Below, piece by piece: positions 29,154-42,200 of a stretch of 64,000 nucleotides of DNA. The first letter of the stretch is position 1; each line of letters starts with the position of its first letter. This stretch comes from Sanderia malayensis (lineage: Eukaryota; Cnidaria; Scyphozoa; Semaeostomeae; Pelagiidae), in contig RQOL01000660.1 in NCBI GenBank assembly GCA_013076295.1, forward strand, positions 1,116,001 to 1,180,000, given 5' to 3'. The notes beneath the pieces were generated by a model. The model searched no databases, was not told where the DNA came from, and was given only the letters and a program-made list of their open reading frames with translations. Made by a program: the position numbers and the translations under genes.

Positions 29154-30292
29154 TAATTTACATGGTTTTTATTTCATTGCTTAATATATTGCCTCGTTTT
29201 AGAGTTAGATTATTGCCTAATAAGTGGAAAACCGATGTAACTATGAAAATTCATACTCATTTAGAACAAAAGTTCATCACCACTTGGATATTTAAAACGT
29301 ATAGTTCATCTTCTTTATTAATTTGTCATTCAAATTTAGGCGGGCAGAAAATTTAGAGCATTCATGTGCCTTCGTATATGAGAGTATACTATCAAAATTT
29401 TGATTCAATGTTTTTAACGTGCTTTCAACGTTTTACGATGTCGATATAGTTATGGTATAAAATATTGTGATTTTTATTGATAATTATAATCTGACATGTC
29501 ATAAATGATTCGCTGGTGATTTTGTCTGGTTCACTCTGCGCATGCTTGAACCGCATTCTCTTATAAACGTGAGATGGAGGAGGACTCAATTATATTCTGC
29601 CGCGCAGCCGCTTCGCTTCTCTCCACTACGCAGCAGCAATAAAATAAATTTATTCGCGTGAGAGAGACTTTGATTTATGGAGAGGCGAATTTGAAGCATT
29701 TTAAAAGCAAGTTAAGAGCCACTGTAAACGATTTTCTGATTGAGTGGTAATTACTATGAAGTGTCTGCTGGCCTAAGAAAACAGTTCTCTGGTGTACCGT
29801 ATTTCCTCTAAAGAACGCCGTCCTCTAATGAACGCCGCCCTCTATTAAACGCCGCATGTAAAAGTTGGATTTTGAAAAGCGGCGTTCATAAGACATAGCT
29901 TAGCGTGAACACATAATTTCCATTTCTTAGCGTGAACACATCATTTGTGAACTTTAAAACATTTTTCATAAAGTCTTTTATTGCGTATTTTTGGGAAAAG
30001 AAGACATTGTCTATTTCTATCTTTTTTATCTCTCTTTTCATTTTGTAAAGAACGCCGCCCTCTAATGAACGCCGCCCTCTATTAAACGCCGCATGCAAAA
30101 GTTGGATTTTGAAAAGAACGCCGCGGCCTTCTTTAGAGGAAATACGGTAGCTTGAATCAGGGGAAGATGGATAAATGCTCTACACAACGAGAAATTCATG
30201 AATAGTACACCAGTTGTCGGGATTTAGCATGTTGTTCTGAGAACATAAAAATAAAAGATCTTACTTGTTCAATATTGTATGTCGTTAAATTA
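29154..30292. other. Convergent intergenic region between gene D and TUBGCP4
   Basis: The 3' flanks of gene D (plus) and TUBGCP4 (minus) meet here. About a third is the TACCGTA-family element at 29797-30147. No exon was recognised. Confidence 0.5.
29797..30147. mobile_element. TACCGTA-terminus inverted-repeat element, GAACGCCG dialect
   Basis: The ends are TA-CCGTATTTCCTCTAAAGAAC and CTTTAGAGGAAATACGG-TA. Words GAACGCCGC and AAACGCCGC recur. A block of about 68 bp containing three such words occurs twice in direct orientation (from about 29813 and about 30048). Confidence 0.75.
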
Positions 30293-33200
30293 CTAGCTTT
30301 GAAGTTTGGTCTCATCCGTAAAAAATTTGTTGAAGTCAATGCGCAAGAGCAGCTGCGCAAGATGAGGGGAGACTTGGTGGCTTCTAACGCTTGCAAGAAT
30401 TTTGAACAGTAACGAAGAATGCTGCTCAAACATCTGAAACAAATACATAAAAAAGTCATCAAAAGAGTTAAAAATAAAAATATATCTCGCAAGCAAGGAA
30501 TATCTTAATTTTACGAACCATTTGGCAATAAATTTTATTTTCATACTCATTATTTTCAAACCAATTCTCCTTCCACATTATACTGTTATAGTTTTTACAG
30601 TACTTAATACACATAATGTTAAACATTGCAGCAAACACTCGCGTGCGAAAACCTTAGAATTTTGCATCCAGCCTACAGTTCAAATACAATATTGCCTCTT
30701 TTATATTCCAAAAATACAATATTGTTCTAATCATAGTCAAATATTGCTTCTTTTATTGTCTTGATCAGAAATATAAGCATGGTGAATTCTTAATCTACTA
30801 GCTGATATAAGGGTTTTTAATATATCAGACCATCATTCAAGTCGAATTTATTGATTTATCAGGTATTTGTTCGTTTTATTCCTTTGTTGTTTAATACATG
30901 CTTCAAATATGAATGCTTGGTATTTGTGATCCTTAAGACACGAACTGAAAACCAAATCAATCCGCTGAACTTAATCTTACCCATAGCCCCGATGACGCTT
31001 ATGCCTGGGTTTATACTTCAACATTATTATTAAATTTTAGAACATTTCAGCCTCAATATTCTTATAAACTAAAATCTATTCCTTTCAAAAATCTATGTAT
31101 CATTATTGCTTATTGACTATTGCTCTGTATGTACATCGAGCACTGTGATGCCAGTATAGACAGTAAGAATCTGTATGTATCATTATTGATTTAGAAAATA
31201 CTGGAGAACATACCCTTCCGATTTCTTCGGTTCGCAACTGTTCTTTCTCAGTCCAATTCTCGTTAAACAGTGAAACCAATTCGCAAAATATCCGACATGA
31301 CTTCATCATCTCTCCAAGCGTGTTGAACACCTAAACCCGGTGAAAATAAAATAACAATGCTAAGTACGACCAAAACTGAAAACGAAACCTAAACAAGGGT
31401 AAATTTCACTTTCGACATCACCGAATAGAGAATCCTTGCATCCAGAAAACAAAAAGAAACACAAAGCTCTATTGTTTTCGAACAAAGCTCTATTGTTTAA
31501 AAACAATAGCTTGGGTTATTACATTGTCAAATACTCACAGGCTTCATGGTGATAAACGATTGTGCAAGGAGTTTTGTTAGGAAACATTCATGAGCTAACT
31601 GGATTCCTTCAAAGTCACGTGTTTCATTTATCTTTTGCAGGAGTTCGGAAAACTGAGCTTCCAGCACGTCCACCTGAAAATGAAAAAAAAGAAGAAACTA
31701 TAAAACATAACATACGGTGATGAATTTATACATAAATACATGCAACATAACTGTATGCACTTTATCGCATAATAGATTAAAAAACTTCACAGAGATTTCA
31801 AAGTGATGAACTTCATGAATCTGGGGTCGATTCCAGTTGCTACTGCCCCAGCTCTATTTAGCCCAGCTCTGATTTAAGTCCCCTCTCCAATAAGCACCAC
31901 TCAAATCACGAATTTCGCAACAAGCCCCCATCTCATTTCATATGAAATTGCGTTGTGGCAATAAAGAAAGAAACCAAACTCTGCATTCAAAAATGTAAAA
32001 TTTCATACATATTAGACTGTATTGTGGGCTTGATGAAGAGAGAAACCTGAATGATTACCTAAATAAAAACCTGAATGATTACCTAAAGAGAAACCTGAAT
32101 GATTACCTAAAGAGAAACCTGAATGATTACCTAAATAGAAACCTGAATGATTACCTGAAGATAATACTGAAGATTGTCAATAAGAAATGCCATCTGTCTT
32201 CGTAAACTCCAAGCAGTCACGTTTTTAGTTGAGACTTTCGAAGCACTGCCAATACCCCTATCTTCCTTTGATCTTTTCCTCACCATCTGCAATGCCCATA
32301 GGCCTTGTAAATCCAACTGGGTTCGCTTTACTTCAAAAAGAAAACGAAACAGCACATTGTACCTACAATTAAAAACAAAACAGGATGAATACACCGCACA
32401 TTGGACATTACAAATTGTTACAATATTTTGATCATAATTGAATGGCACATTTCTGGACCATATAATAATCTGTAGAACAGTGTTCTCAAAGGCATTGCTG
32501 TACCTGCTTATAACCTTTGGTGTGAATAACAAATGTAATGGCCAAGGTGCTTCGTAATCCACATATATGCTGTCCCATCCAGTAATCTCATCACCTAGAG
32601 ATGAATGTCGCAAACAACTCCAGTTGGTAGTAATTGTGAATCGGCGGATTAATGGATTGGTTCATCGATAAATGGATAGGTGGATTAGTGAATCAGTGGA
32701 TTAATGGCTTGACTGATCCATTAATGATCTTATCCATTAACAGATAACTGGAATAATAGGTCGACTGATTGATTAATGGTGAATAAGTGAATTGGTGAAT
32801 TAATGGATTAACTAATCGATTAACGGATAGGTGGATTAATGGATTTACTGATTGATTAATGGTTACGTGAATGGGGGATTAATGGATTGACTGATCCATT
32901 AATGGATAGCTGGAATAATAGGTCGACTGATTGATTAATGGTGAATAAGTGAATTGGTGAATTAATGGATTAACTAATCGATTAACGGATAGGTGGATTA
33001 ATGGATTTACTGATTGATTAATGGTTACGTGAATGGGGGATTAATGGATTAACTGATCCATTAATGGATAGCTGAAATAATAGGTCGACTGATTGATTAA
33101 TGGTGAATAAATGAATTGGTTTGATTTATGGATTAACTGATTGATTAACAGATAGGTGGAATAATAGGTTGACTGGTTGATTAATGGTGAATTAGTGAAT

Positions 33201-36200
33201 TGGTGAATTAATGGATTAACTAATCGATTAACGGATAGGTGGATTAATGGATTTACTGATTGATTAATGGTTACGTGAATGGGGGATTAATGGATTGACT
33301 GATCCATTAATGGATAGCTGGAATAATAGGTTGACTGGTTGATTAATGGTGAATTAGTGAATTGGTGAATTAATGGATTAACTAATCGATTAACGGATAG
33401 GTGGATTAATGGATTTACTGATTGATTAATGGTTACGTGAATGGGGGATTAATGGATTAACTGATCCATTAATGGATAGCTGAAATAATAGGTCGACTGA
33501 TTGATTAATGGTGAATAAATGAATTGGTTTGATTTATGGATTAACTGATTGATTAACAGATAGGTGGAATAATAGGTTGACTGATTGATTAATGGTGAAT
33601 AAGTGAATTGGTTTGATTTATGCATTAACTGATTGATTAACAGATAGGTGGAATAATAGGTTGACTGGTTGATTAATGGTGAATTAGTGAATTGGTTTGA
33701 TTTATGCATTAACTGATTGATTAACAGATAGGTGGAATAATAGGTTGACTGGTTGATTAATGGTGAATAAGTGAATTGGTTTGATTTATGCATTAACTGA
33801 TTGATTAACAGATAGGTGGAATAATAGGTTGACTGATTGATTAATGGTGAATTAGTGAATTGGTTTGATTTATGCATTAACTGATTGATTAACAGATAGG
33901 TGGAATAATAGGTTGACTGATTGATTAATGGTGAATAAGTGAATTGGTTTGATTTATGCATTAACTGATTGATTAACAGATAGGTGGAATAATAGGTTGA
34001 CTGGTTGATTAATGGTGAATTAGTGAATTGGTTTGATTTATGCATTAACTGATTGATTAACAGATAGGTGGAATAATAGGTTGACTGGTTGATTAATGGT
34101 GAATAAGTGAATTGGTTTGATTTATGCATTAACTGATTGATTAACAGATAGGTGGAATAATAGGTTGACTGGTTGATTAATGGTGAATTAGTGAATTGGT
34201 TTGATTTATGCATTAACTGATTGATTAACAGATAGGTGGAATAATAGGTTGACTGATTGATTAATGGTGAATTAGTGAATTGGTTTGATTTATGCATTAA
34301 CTGATTGATTAACAGATAGGTGGAATAATAGGTTGACTGGTTGATTAATGGTGAATTAGTGAATTGGTTTGATTTATGCATTAACTGATTGATTAACAGA
34401 TAGGTGGAATAATAGGTTGACTGGTTGATTAATGGTGAATAAGTGAATTGGTTTGATTTATGCATTAACTGATTGATTAACAGATAGGTGGAATAATAGG
34501 TTGACTGATTGATTAATGGTGAATAAGTGAATTGGTTTGATTTATGCATTAACTGATTGATTAACAGATAGGTGGAATAATAGGTTGACTGGTTGATTAA
34601 TGGTGAATTAGTGAATTGGTTTGATTTATGCATTAACTGATTGATTAACAGATAGGTGGAATAATAGGTTGACTGATTGATTAATGGTGAATAAGTGAAT
34701 TGGTTTGATTTATGCATTAACTGATTGATTAACAGATAGGTGGAATAATAGGTCGACTGATTGATTAATGGTGAATTAGTGAATTGGTTTGATTTATGCA
34801 TTAACTGATTGATTAACAGATAGGTGGAATAATAGGTTGACTGGTTGATTAATGGTGAATTAGTGAATTGGTTTGATTTATGCATTAACTGATTGATTAA
34901 CAGATAGGTGGAATAATAGGTTGACTGATTGATTAATGGTGAATTAGTGAATTGGTTTGATTTATGCATTAACTGATTGATTAACAGATAGGTGGAATAA
35001 TAGGTCGACTGATTGATTAATGGTGAATTAGTGAATTGGTTTGATTTATGCATTAACTGATTGATTAACAGATAGGTGGAATAATAGGTTGACTGGTTGA
35101 TTAATGGTGAATTAGTGAATTGGTTTGATTTATGCATTAACTGATTGATTAACAGATAGGTGGAATAATAGGTCGACTGATTGATTAATGGTGAATTAGT
35201 GAATTGGTTTGATTTATGCATTAACTGATTGATTAACAGATAGGTGGAATAATAGGTTGACTGGTTGATTAATGGTGAATTAGTGAATTGGTTTGATTTA
35301 TGCATTAATGATTGATTAACAGATAGGTGAATAATAGGTTGACTGGTTGATTAATGGTGAATTAGTGAATTGGTTTGATTTATGCATTAACTGATTGATT
35401 AACAGATAGGTGGAATAATAGGTTGACTGATTGATTAATGGTGAATAAGTGAATTGGTTTGATTTATGCATTAACTGATTGATTAACAGATAGGTGGAAT
35501 AATAGGTTGACTGATTGATTAATGGTGAATAAGTGAATTGGTTTGATTTATGCATTAACTGATTGATTAACAGATAGGTGGAATAATAGGTTGACTGATT
35601 GATTAATGGTGAATAAGTGAATTGGTGAATTAATGGATTAACTAATCGATTAACGGATAGGTGGATTAATGGATTTACTGATTGATTAATGGTTACGTGA
35701 ATGGGGGTTGACTGATCCATTAATGGATAGCTGGAATAATAGGTCGACTGATTGATTAATGGTGAATAAGTGAATTGGTGAATTAATGGATTAACTAATC
35801 GATTAACGGATAGGTGGATTAATGGATTTACTGATTGATTAATGGTTACGTGAATGGGGGATTAATGGATTGACTGATCCATTAATGGATAGCTGGAATA
35901 ATAGGTCGACTGATTGATTAATGGTGAATAAGTGAATTGGTGAATTAATGGATTAACTAATCGATTAACGGATAGGTGGATTAATGGATTTACTGATTGA
36001 TTAATGGTTACGTGAATGGGGGATTAATGGATTAACTGATCCATTAATGGATAGCTGAAATAATAGGTCGACTGATTGATTAATGGTGAATAAATGAATT
36101 GGTTTGATTTATGGATTAACTGATTGATTAACAGATAGGTGGAATAATAGGTTGACTGGTTGATTAATGGTGAATTAGTGAATTGGTGAATTAATGGATT

Positions 36201-39200
36201 AACTAATCGATTAACGGATAGGTGGATTAATGGATTTACTGATTGATTAATGGTTACGTGAATGGGGGATTAATGGATTGACTGATCCATTAATGGATAG
36301 CTGGAATAATAGGTCGACTGATTGATTAATGGTGAATAAGTGAATTGGTGAATTAATGGATTAACTAATCGATTAACGGATAGGTGGATTAATGGATTTA
36401 CTGATTGATTAATGGTTACGTGAATGGGGGATTAATGGATTAACTGATCCATTAATGGATAGCTGAAATAATAGGTCGACTGATTGATTAATGGTGAATA
36501 AGTGAATTGGTGAATTAATGGATTAACTAATCGATTAACGGATAGGTGGATTAATGGATTTACTGATTGATTAATGGTTACGTGAATGGGGGATTAATGG
36601 ATTAACTGATCCATTAATGGATAGCTGAAATAATAGGTTGACTGATTGATTAATGGTGAATAAATGAATTGGTTTGATTTATGGATTAACTGATTGATTA
36701 ACAGATAGGTGGAATAATAGGTTGACTGGTTGATTAATGGTGAATTAGTGAATTGGTGAATTAATGGATTAACTAATCGATTAACGGATAGGTGGATTAA
36801 TGGATTTACTGATTGATTAATGGTTACGTGAATGGGGGATTAATGGATTAACTGATCCATTAATGGATAGCTGAAATAATAGGTTGACTGATTGATTAAT
36901 GGTGAATAAGTGAATTGGTTTGATTTATGGATTAACTGATTGATTAACAGATAGGTGGAATAATAGGTTGACTGGTTGATTAATGGTGAATTAGTGAATT
37001 GGTGAATTAATGGATTAACTAATCGATTAACGGATAGGTGGATTAATGGATTTACTGATTGATTAATGGTTACGTGAATGGGGGATTAATGGATTAACTG
37101 ATCCATTAATGGATAGCTGAAATAATAGGTCGACTGATTGATTAATGGTGAATAAATGAATTGGTTTGATTTATGGATTAACTGATTGATTAACAGATAG
37201 GTGGAATAATAGGTTGACTGGTTGATTAATGGTGAATTAGTGAATTGGTGAATTAATGGATTAACTAATCGATTAACGGATAGGTGGATTAATGGATTTA
37301 CTGATTGATTAATGGTTACGTGAATGGGGGATTAATGGATTGACTGATCCATTAATGGATAGCTGGAATAATAGGTTGACTGGTTGATTAATGGTGAATT
37401 AGTGAATTGGTGAATTAATGGATTAACTAATCGATTAACGGATAGGTGGATTAATGGATTTACTGATTGATTAATGGTTACGTGAATGGGGGATTAATGG
37501 ATTAACTGATCCATTAATGGATAGCTGAAATAATAGGTCGACTGATTGATTAATGGTGAATAAATGAATTGGTTTGATTTATGGATTAACTGATTGATTA
37601 ACAGATAGGTGGAATAATAGGTTGACTGATTGATTAATGGTGAATAAGTGAATTGGTTTGATTTATGCATTAACTGATTGATTAACAGATAGGTGGAATA
37701 ATAGGTTGACTGGTTGATTAATGGTGAATTAGTGAATTGGTGAATTAATGGATTAACTAATCGATTAACGGATAGGTGGATTAATGGATTTACTGATTGA
37801 TTAATGGTTACGTGAATGGGGGATTAATGGATTAACTGATCCATTAATGGATAGCTGAAATAATAGGTCGACTGATTGATTAATGGTGAATAAATGAATT
37901 GGTTTGATTTATGGATTAACTGATTGATTAACAGATAGGTGGAATAATAGGTTGACTGATTGATTAATGGTGAATAAGTGAATTGGTTTGATTTATGCAT
38001 TAACTGATTGATTAACAGATAGGTGGAATAATAGGTTGACTGGTTGATTAATGGTGAATTAGTGAATTGGTTGGATCAGCTGATCCATTAACGGATAGGT
38101 GGATTAATGGATTGAATGACTGATTAATGGATAGATGGATTAGTGAATGGGTGGATTATGGATGGATTGATCAATCTATACCTTGTTTATTTCTTTCTTT
38201 TCCATTTTCTCTAAATTCCAGACCCATACTGAAAGCATTGTAATCATCATTTTCCAGACAAATCTAAAAGATTCAAAGGACCGATTCGTTAACTTTGATG
38301 AAATCGATAGATTAAAGCAGCAAACAAGCCGATACCAACAGTTCATCTCACCCTGGCTTCAAACACTGGGCATTAACAAACAATTCTTAAAAACAATATT
38401 ATTCAAACAGGTCAATAACTACAGATAATGCCGGGCACAGCAATTTAAAAGTATCTCAACTATGGTCTAAATCAGCGTTTAGTGTTGGCGTTCAATGCTG
38501 GGCATTAGCTGGTAATAACGTGAACGAAACATCAACGTTGTGGAAAAGCACAGTCAAACATCAGCTTGGTAGAAGAGATTACAAGGTGGAAGCAGAAATA
38601 CTATGAGCATTTCGAAAGGGATTGGGGCAACAGTCTAGAGAAGGTCATCATGCAAAGTCAAATGCAATACTTTATAAGAATAGTGACTTGACAATCAACT
38701 CATCAAGGACTTGGAACTGGATTTTTCAATAATAAGAAAAAAAGGCAAAACTTTTCGGCCAAAAAAACTTGGGACGAAAAAATCAAAAAAGCACTGGATG
38801 TTAAATGATTGCAAAACGCCAAAACTTGATCGAAGATTGCGAGAGGTGGGGGCAATTGGCATTGGGGTGTGGTCCAAAAAAAATCGTGCTAATTTTTAAT
38901 GTTTAATGTTGATGTGTAATTTGCCAATTCAATCAAGTGACAGGCGCTTCATACCTCACGTAAACTTCTACCAAATGCAGAATGCAAGTCTGAAAACAAA
39001 ACAAAACTATTATCAACCCCCTCTTGAAAATTTAATGAAAGTCAATGAAAAATATCGGAAAACAAGGAGTTATGTCACATTATATCAAAGACCATAACGC
39101 TTCTGTTAAACACCCGTATAACGGATGCTTGACACTGCATAAGCATAGTAAATCGAAAACAAGACGGGGGTATAGAAATCATTAAACAATCAAATCAACC

Positions 39201-42200
39201 TTAAATACATATATTATGCGTACCGTATGACAGAGCACTGGAAGGAGGCGCTTTCAAAATGGCCTGTGCTCGATCGATAAATGTTTGAAACAACTCCCCT
39301 CTACCTAACAAGTAGATCTCCTTGATGAACTAGAAATCAAAGAAAATAATAAGGGGGATGATTGCAATTGAAGCTTGATGCATGGAGAATATTGCTGATT
39401 AATTGATTAAGCTTACAAGAAATGGAATTGCAAGGCTAATTGGAGATTATAGGGTTACCATAGTGTTGATCAAGGGGGAATACAGTCAAATCTGCATAGT
39501 TCGAACTCGTGTAATTCGAACTCTATCTAATTCGAACATTCTCTGTCCCTTCAAGGATCACCAAAGAACCAACCTTTATAAAATAAACCTCTATAATTCG
39601 AACTTTTTGTAATTCGAATATTTTCACGCTTCACCAGGGTGTTCGAATCAGACAGTTGATTGTATGTGATCAATATTGGATATTCTTCATTCAATCTCAT
39701 CATTATCAATGTGAAATATCCACAAAGAAATGCATAGCCATTAAAGCATAAAAACAAATCCAGCCAAACCTTGAGATGTTTTACGAGTTGTCCTTCTTCG
39801 ACGACTAGCTTCCATAATTGCTAAAATAAACAAAACAGGCTACAAATAAAAAGATATAAAAAAAAATATAATAGTAAATAGAATAGGAAACTTGCGCATA
39901 GCTATACTTGAATGTTTTAAAAAGAAAACTCGCCGTATTCTACCTCCGAAACACAGTTTTTTATCTTGTCAATTTCATCTTCTAAAGAAGTCAACGAAAA
40001 CTGAGACTGTCTCTCGAGTCTTTGGAAAACTTTTAAGAACTCTTGTTCTCTCCCTTGCAAAATATCATCTGAAATGCAAACTGAGTCTCAATGGAGAGTA
40101 GCATATTGATGTATAACGTGTATTACATTATAACGCGAAGAAATTGGAGTAACTCTTACCTTTGCTTTGCACTGTTCGCGAATTTCGTTTTCTTGTGTCC
40201 TTGGACATTTTAACAGATTGACCAATAAAAAGAATCTGTATGAAAACAAAATGACTTGATTTTCTTAGAATTTGCCTGTTCAATCCATAATCATGGAAAG
40301 AATAATTTATCATGTCGAGAGAAATATCTCTCCTTTTCATAACGTGGCTACGTTTATCTGGATGATACGTTTACCTACGTTTATCTAGGCGTGAAATTGG
40401 TTAGCCAAGTGCTGATACTCCCTATGTGAAATTTTTTTAACTTGTTCGTATATTTGGACATTTTCTTAAACATATTAACATCAAAAAATAACAATCGCAA
40501 ATTACCTTATCGGCTACTCGACTTGGCAAATAAGTAGGCAGCATTTCAGGCGCAAGAAATGCCACCGAATTATTTTCTCTATCTTGCTTTGGATTATCAT
40601 CAATTTCGCTCTACAATTGCAGAAAAGAATCTACATCACACATACAGAAGCAAAGACATGTGCTGTGCAGAGAAGCCCATACCAGCAGAAGTCTCCTTGC
40701 AGCAACATATTGTCTGCTAATCTTAGCTAGTGACAACCGTCTTTAACAATGTTGAGCTCAAACACGTAGCAGCAGATATAATCTGGGGGAGGGGGTGGGA
40801 AACTCAGAAAAAGGGAGGGGCACAAATTTAGGCGGATAAGTTGGATGATGTTTTTCCTCGCTTGAAAATAGCTCTATTCTCTTACTGGTCAATCGTAACT
40901 GTAGACACATTGGAACAAACTGTAATCAGACCCCCCGTGTCCCCCTGTAGCTACGTGTCTGGTTGGGGCACAGGTGTAGGCCCCTGTGTCCCCTGCAGCT
41001 GCGTGTCTGGTTGAATTGAACCCTATATCACTGTATATCGCAACTTGCTATCGTATATGTACAATATGGGGCAAAGGGCATGGGAACACTTGTAAAAAGG
41101 CCATCAAACCGAATACTTCTTTTTTCGTGGGTATAATTCAACTTCTCAATCTCCCTAAAACAATGTTGTTCTCCCAATCAGACTATTGTGGTGATCATGC
41201 AATTAGAATTTTGTCAATATTTTACTTGCCTTTCACCAGCTAAAACGTTTTTGGGAGGACGGGATGAAGGAAGCGTGAAAACTTGTAAAAATCCTAAATG
41301 TCCCAAAACGTTTGAAGACGATTGTATCTTCATCGCAATACCGTAATTCCTCGAATAAGCCCCCCACCTTCGTATTGAGCCCAAGTTTCCAGACATTGAA
41401 GTTATTTAGTGAATTTATTGCAAATAGCAGCAAGTTTAAACCAATGAATTTATTGATTGGCTGCATCGTATAGCTTTTATTTTGTTTAATATTCAACAAT
41501 AATCAGACTAAAATTTCGTTTTTGCAAATAAGCCACCGGGGGCTTATTCGGGGATTTACGGTACAGGAAAAACCTTAATATACTACGCACAGGATCTATT
41601 CTTGAATTAACTTACTTTTATTTTGTCTAATTCTCGTCCAGTAATTCCTCTTATGACGACATCAGAAAGAGGCTGAGTTGGGCCAGCATCGTTGTCAGAT
41701 GAGTCTTCTGCCTGTGTTTTGATTGGTCGATTTGAAATGAAGAATTCGTTATAGTCGTCAATAAGGATTCCATGCAGGACCCAGGCACTCATCTGCTTGT
41801 GCAGTGTTGAATGACAAACACGCAGTATCCTGTGATTATGACATAGATTACTCTATATAGAGAACATATGCTACAATAAATCAACTACACAAAGTAAATC
41901 GAAATTCTCTGTCCCTTCAAGAATCACTAATGAACCATTTCTTATAAAATAAACCTCTATAATTTGAACATTTTGTAATTCGAACATTTTCACGCTTTCC
42001 CATGGTGTTCGGATTAAGCAGAGTTGACTGTATAAAGCTGGAACAATTATACAAATGACAATATACAAAAATACACAGATAGACTAAGCTTTTTATTTGA
42101 TTTCCAGCACACTATAAGATGACATACATTTAAATAGAGGTGTTTATGTATTTCTGAATAAATATTAACAAAACACTCTTACTTCTCTAAAGCAATTTTA

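Noticed and set aside
33449..35305. 618-codon minus-strand ORF
   Set aside because: Pure product of the 84-bp satellite unit; no start context, domain or codon bias, and the array continues out of frame on both sides.
33590..35625. CRISPR-like periodic array
   Set aside because: The repeat is continuous without unique spacers, in a eukaryotic genome; it is a satellite.
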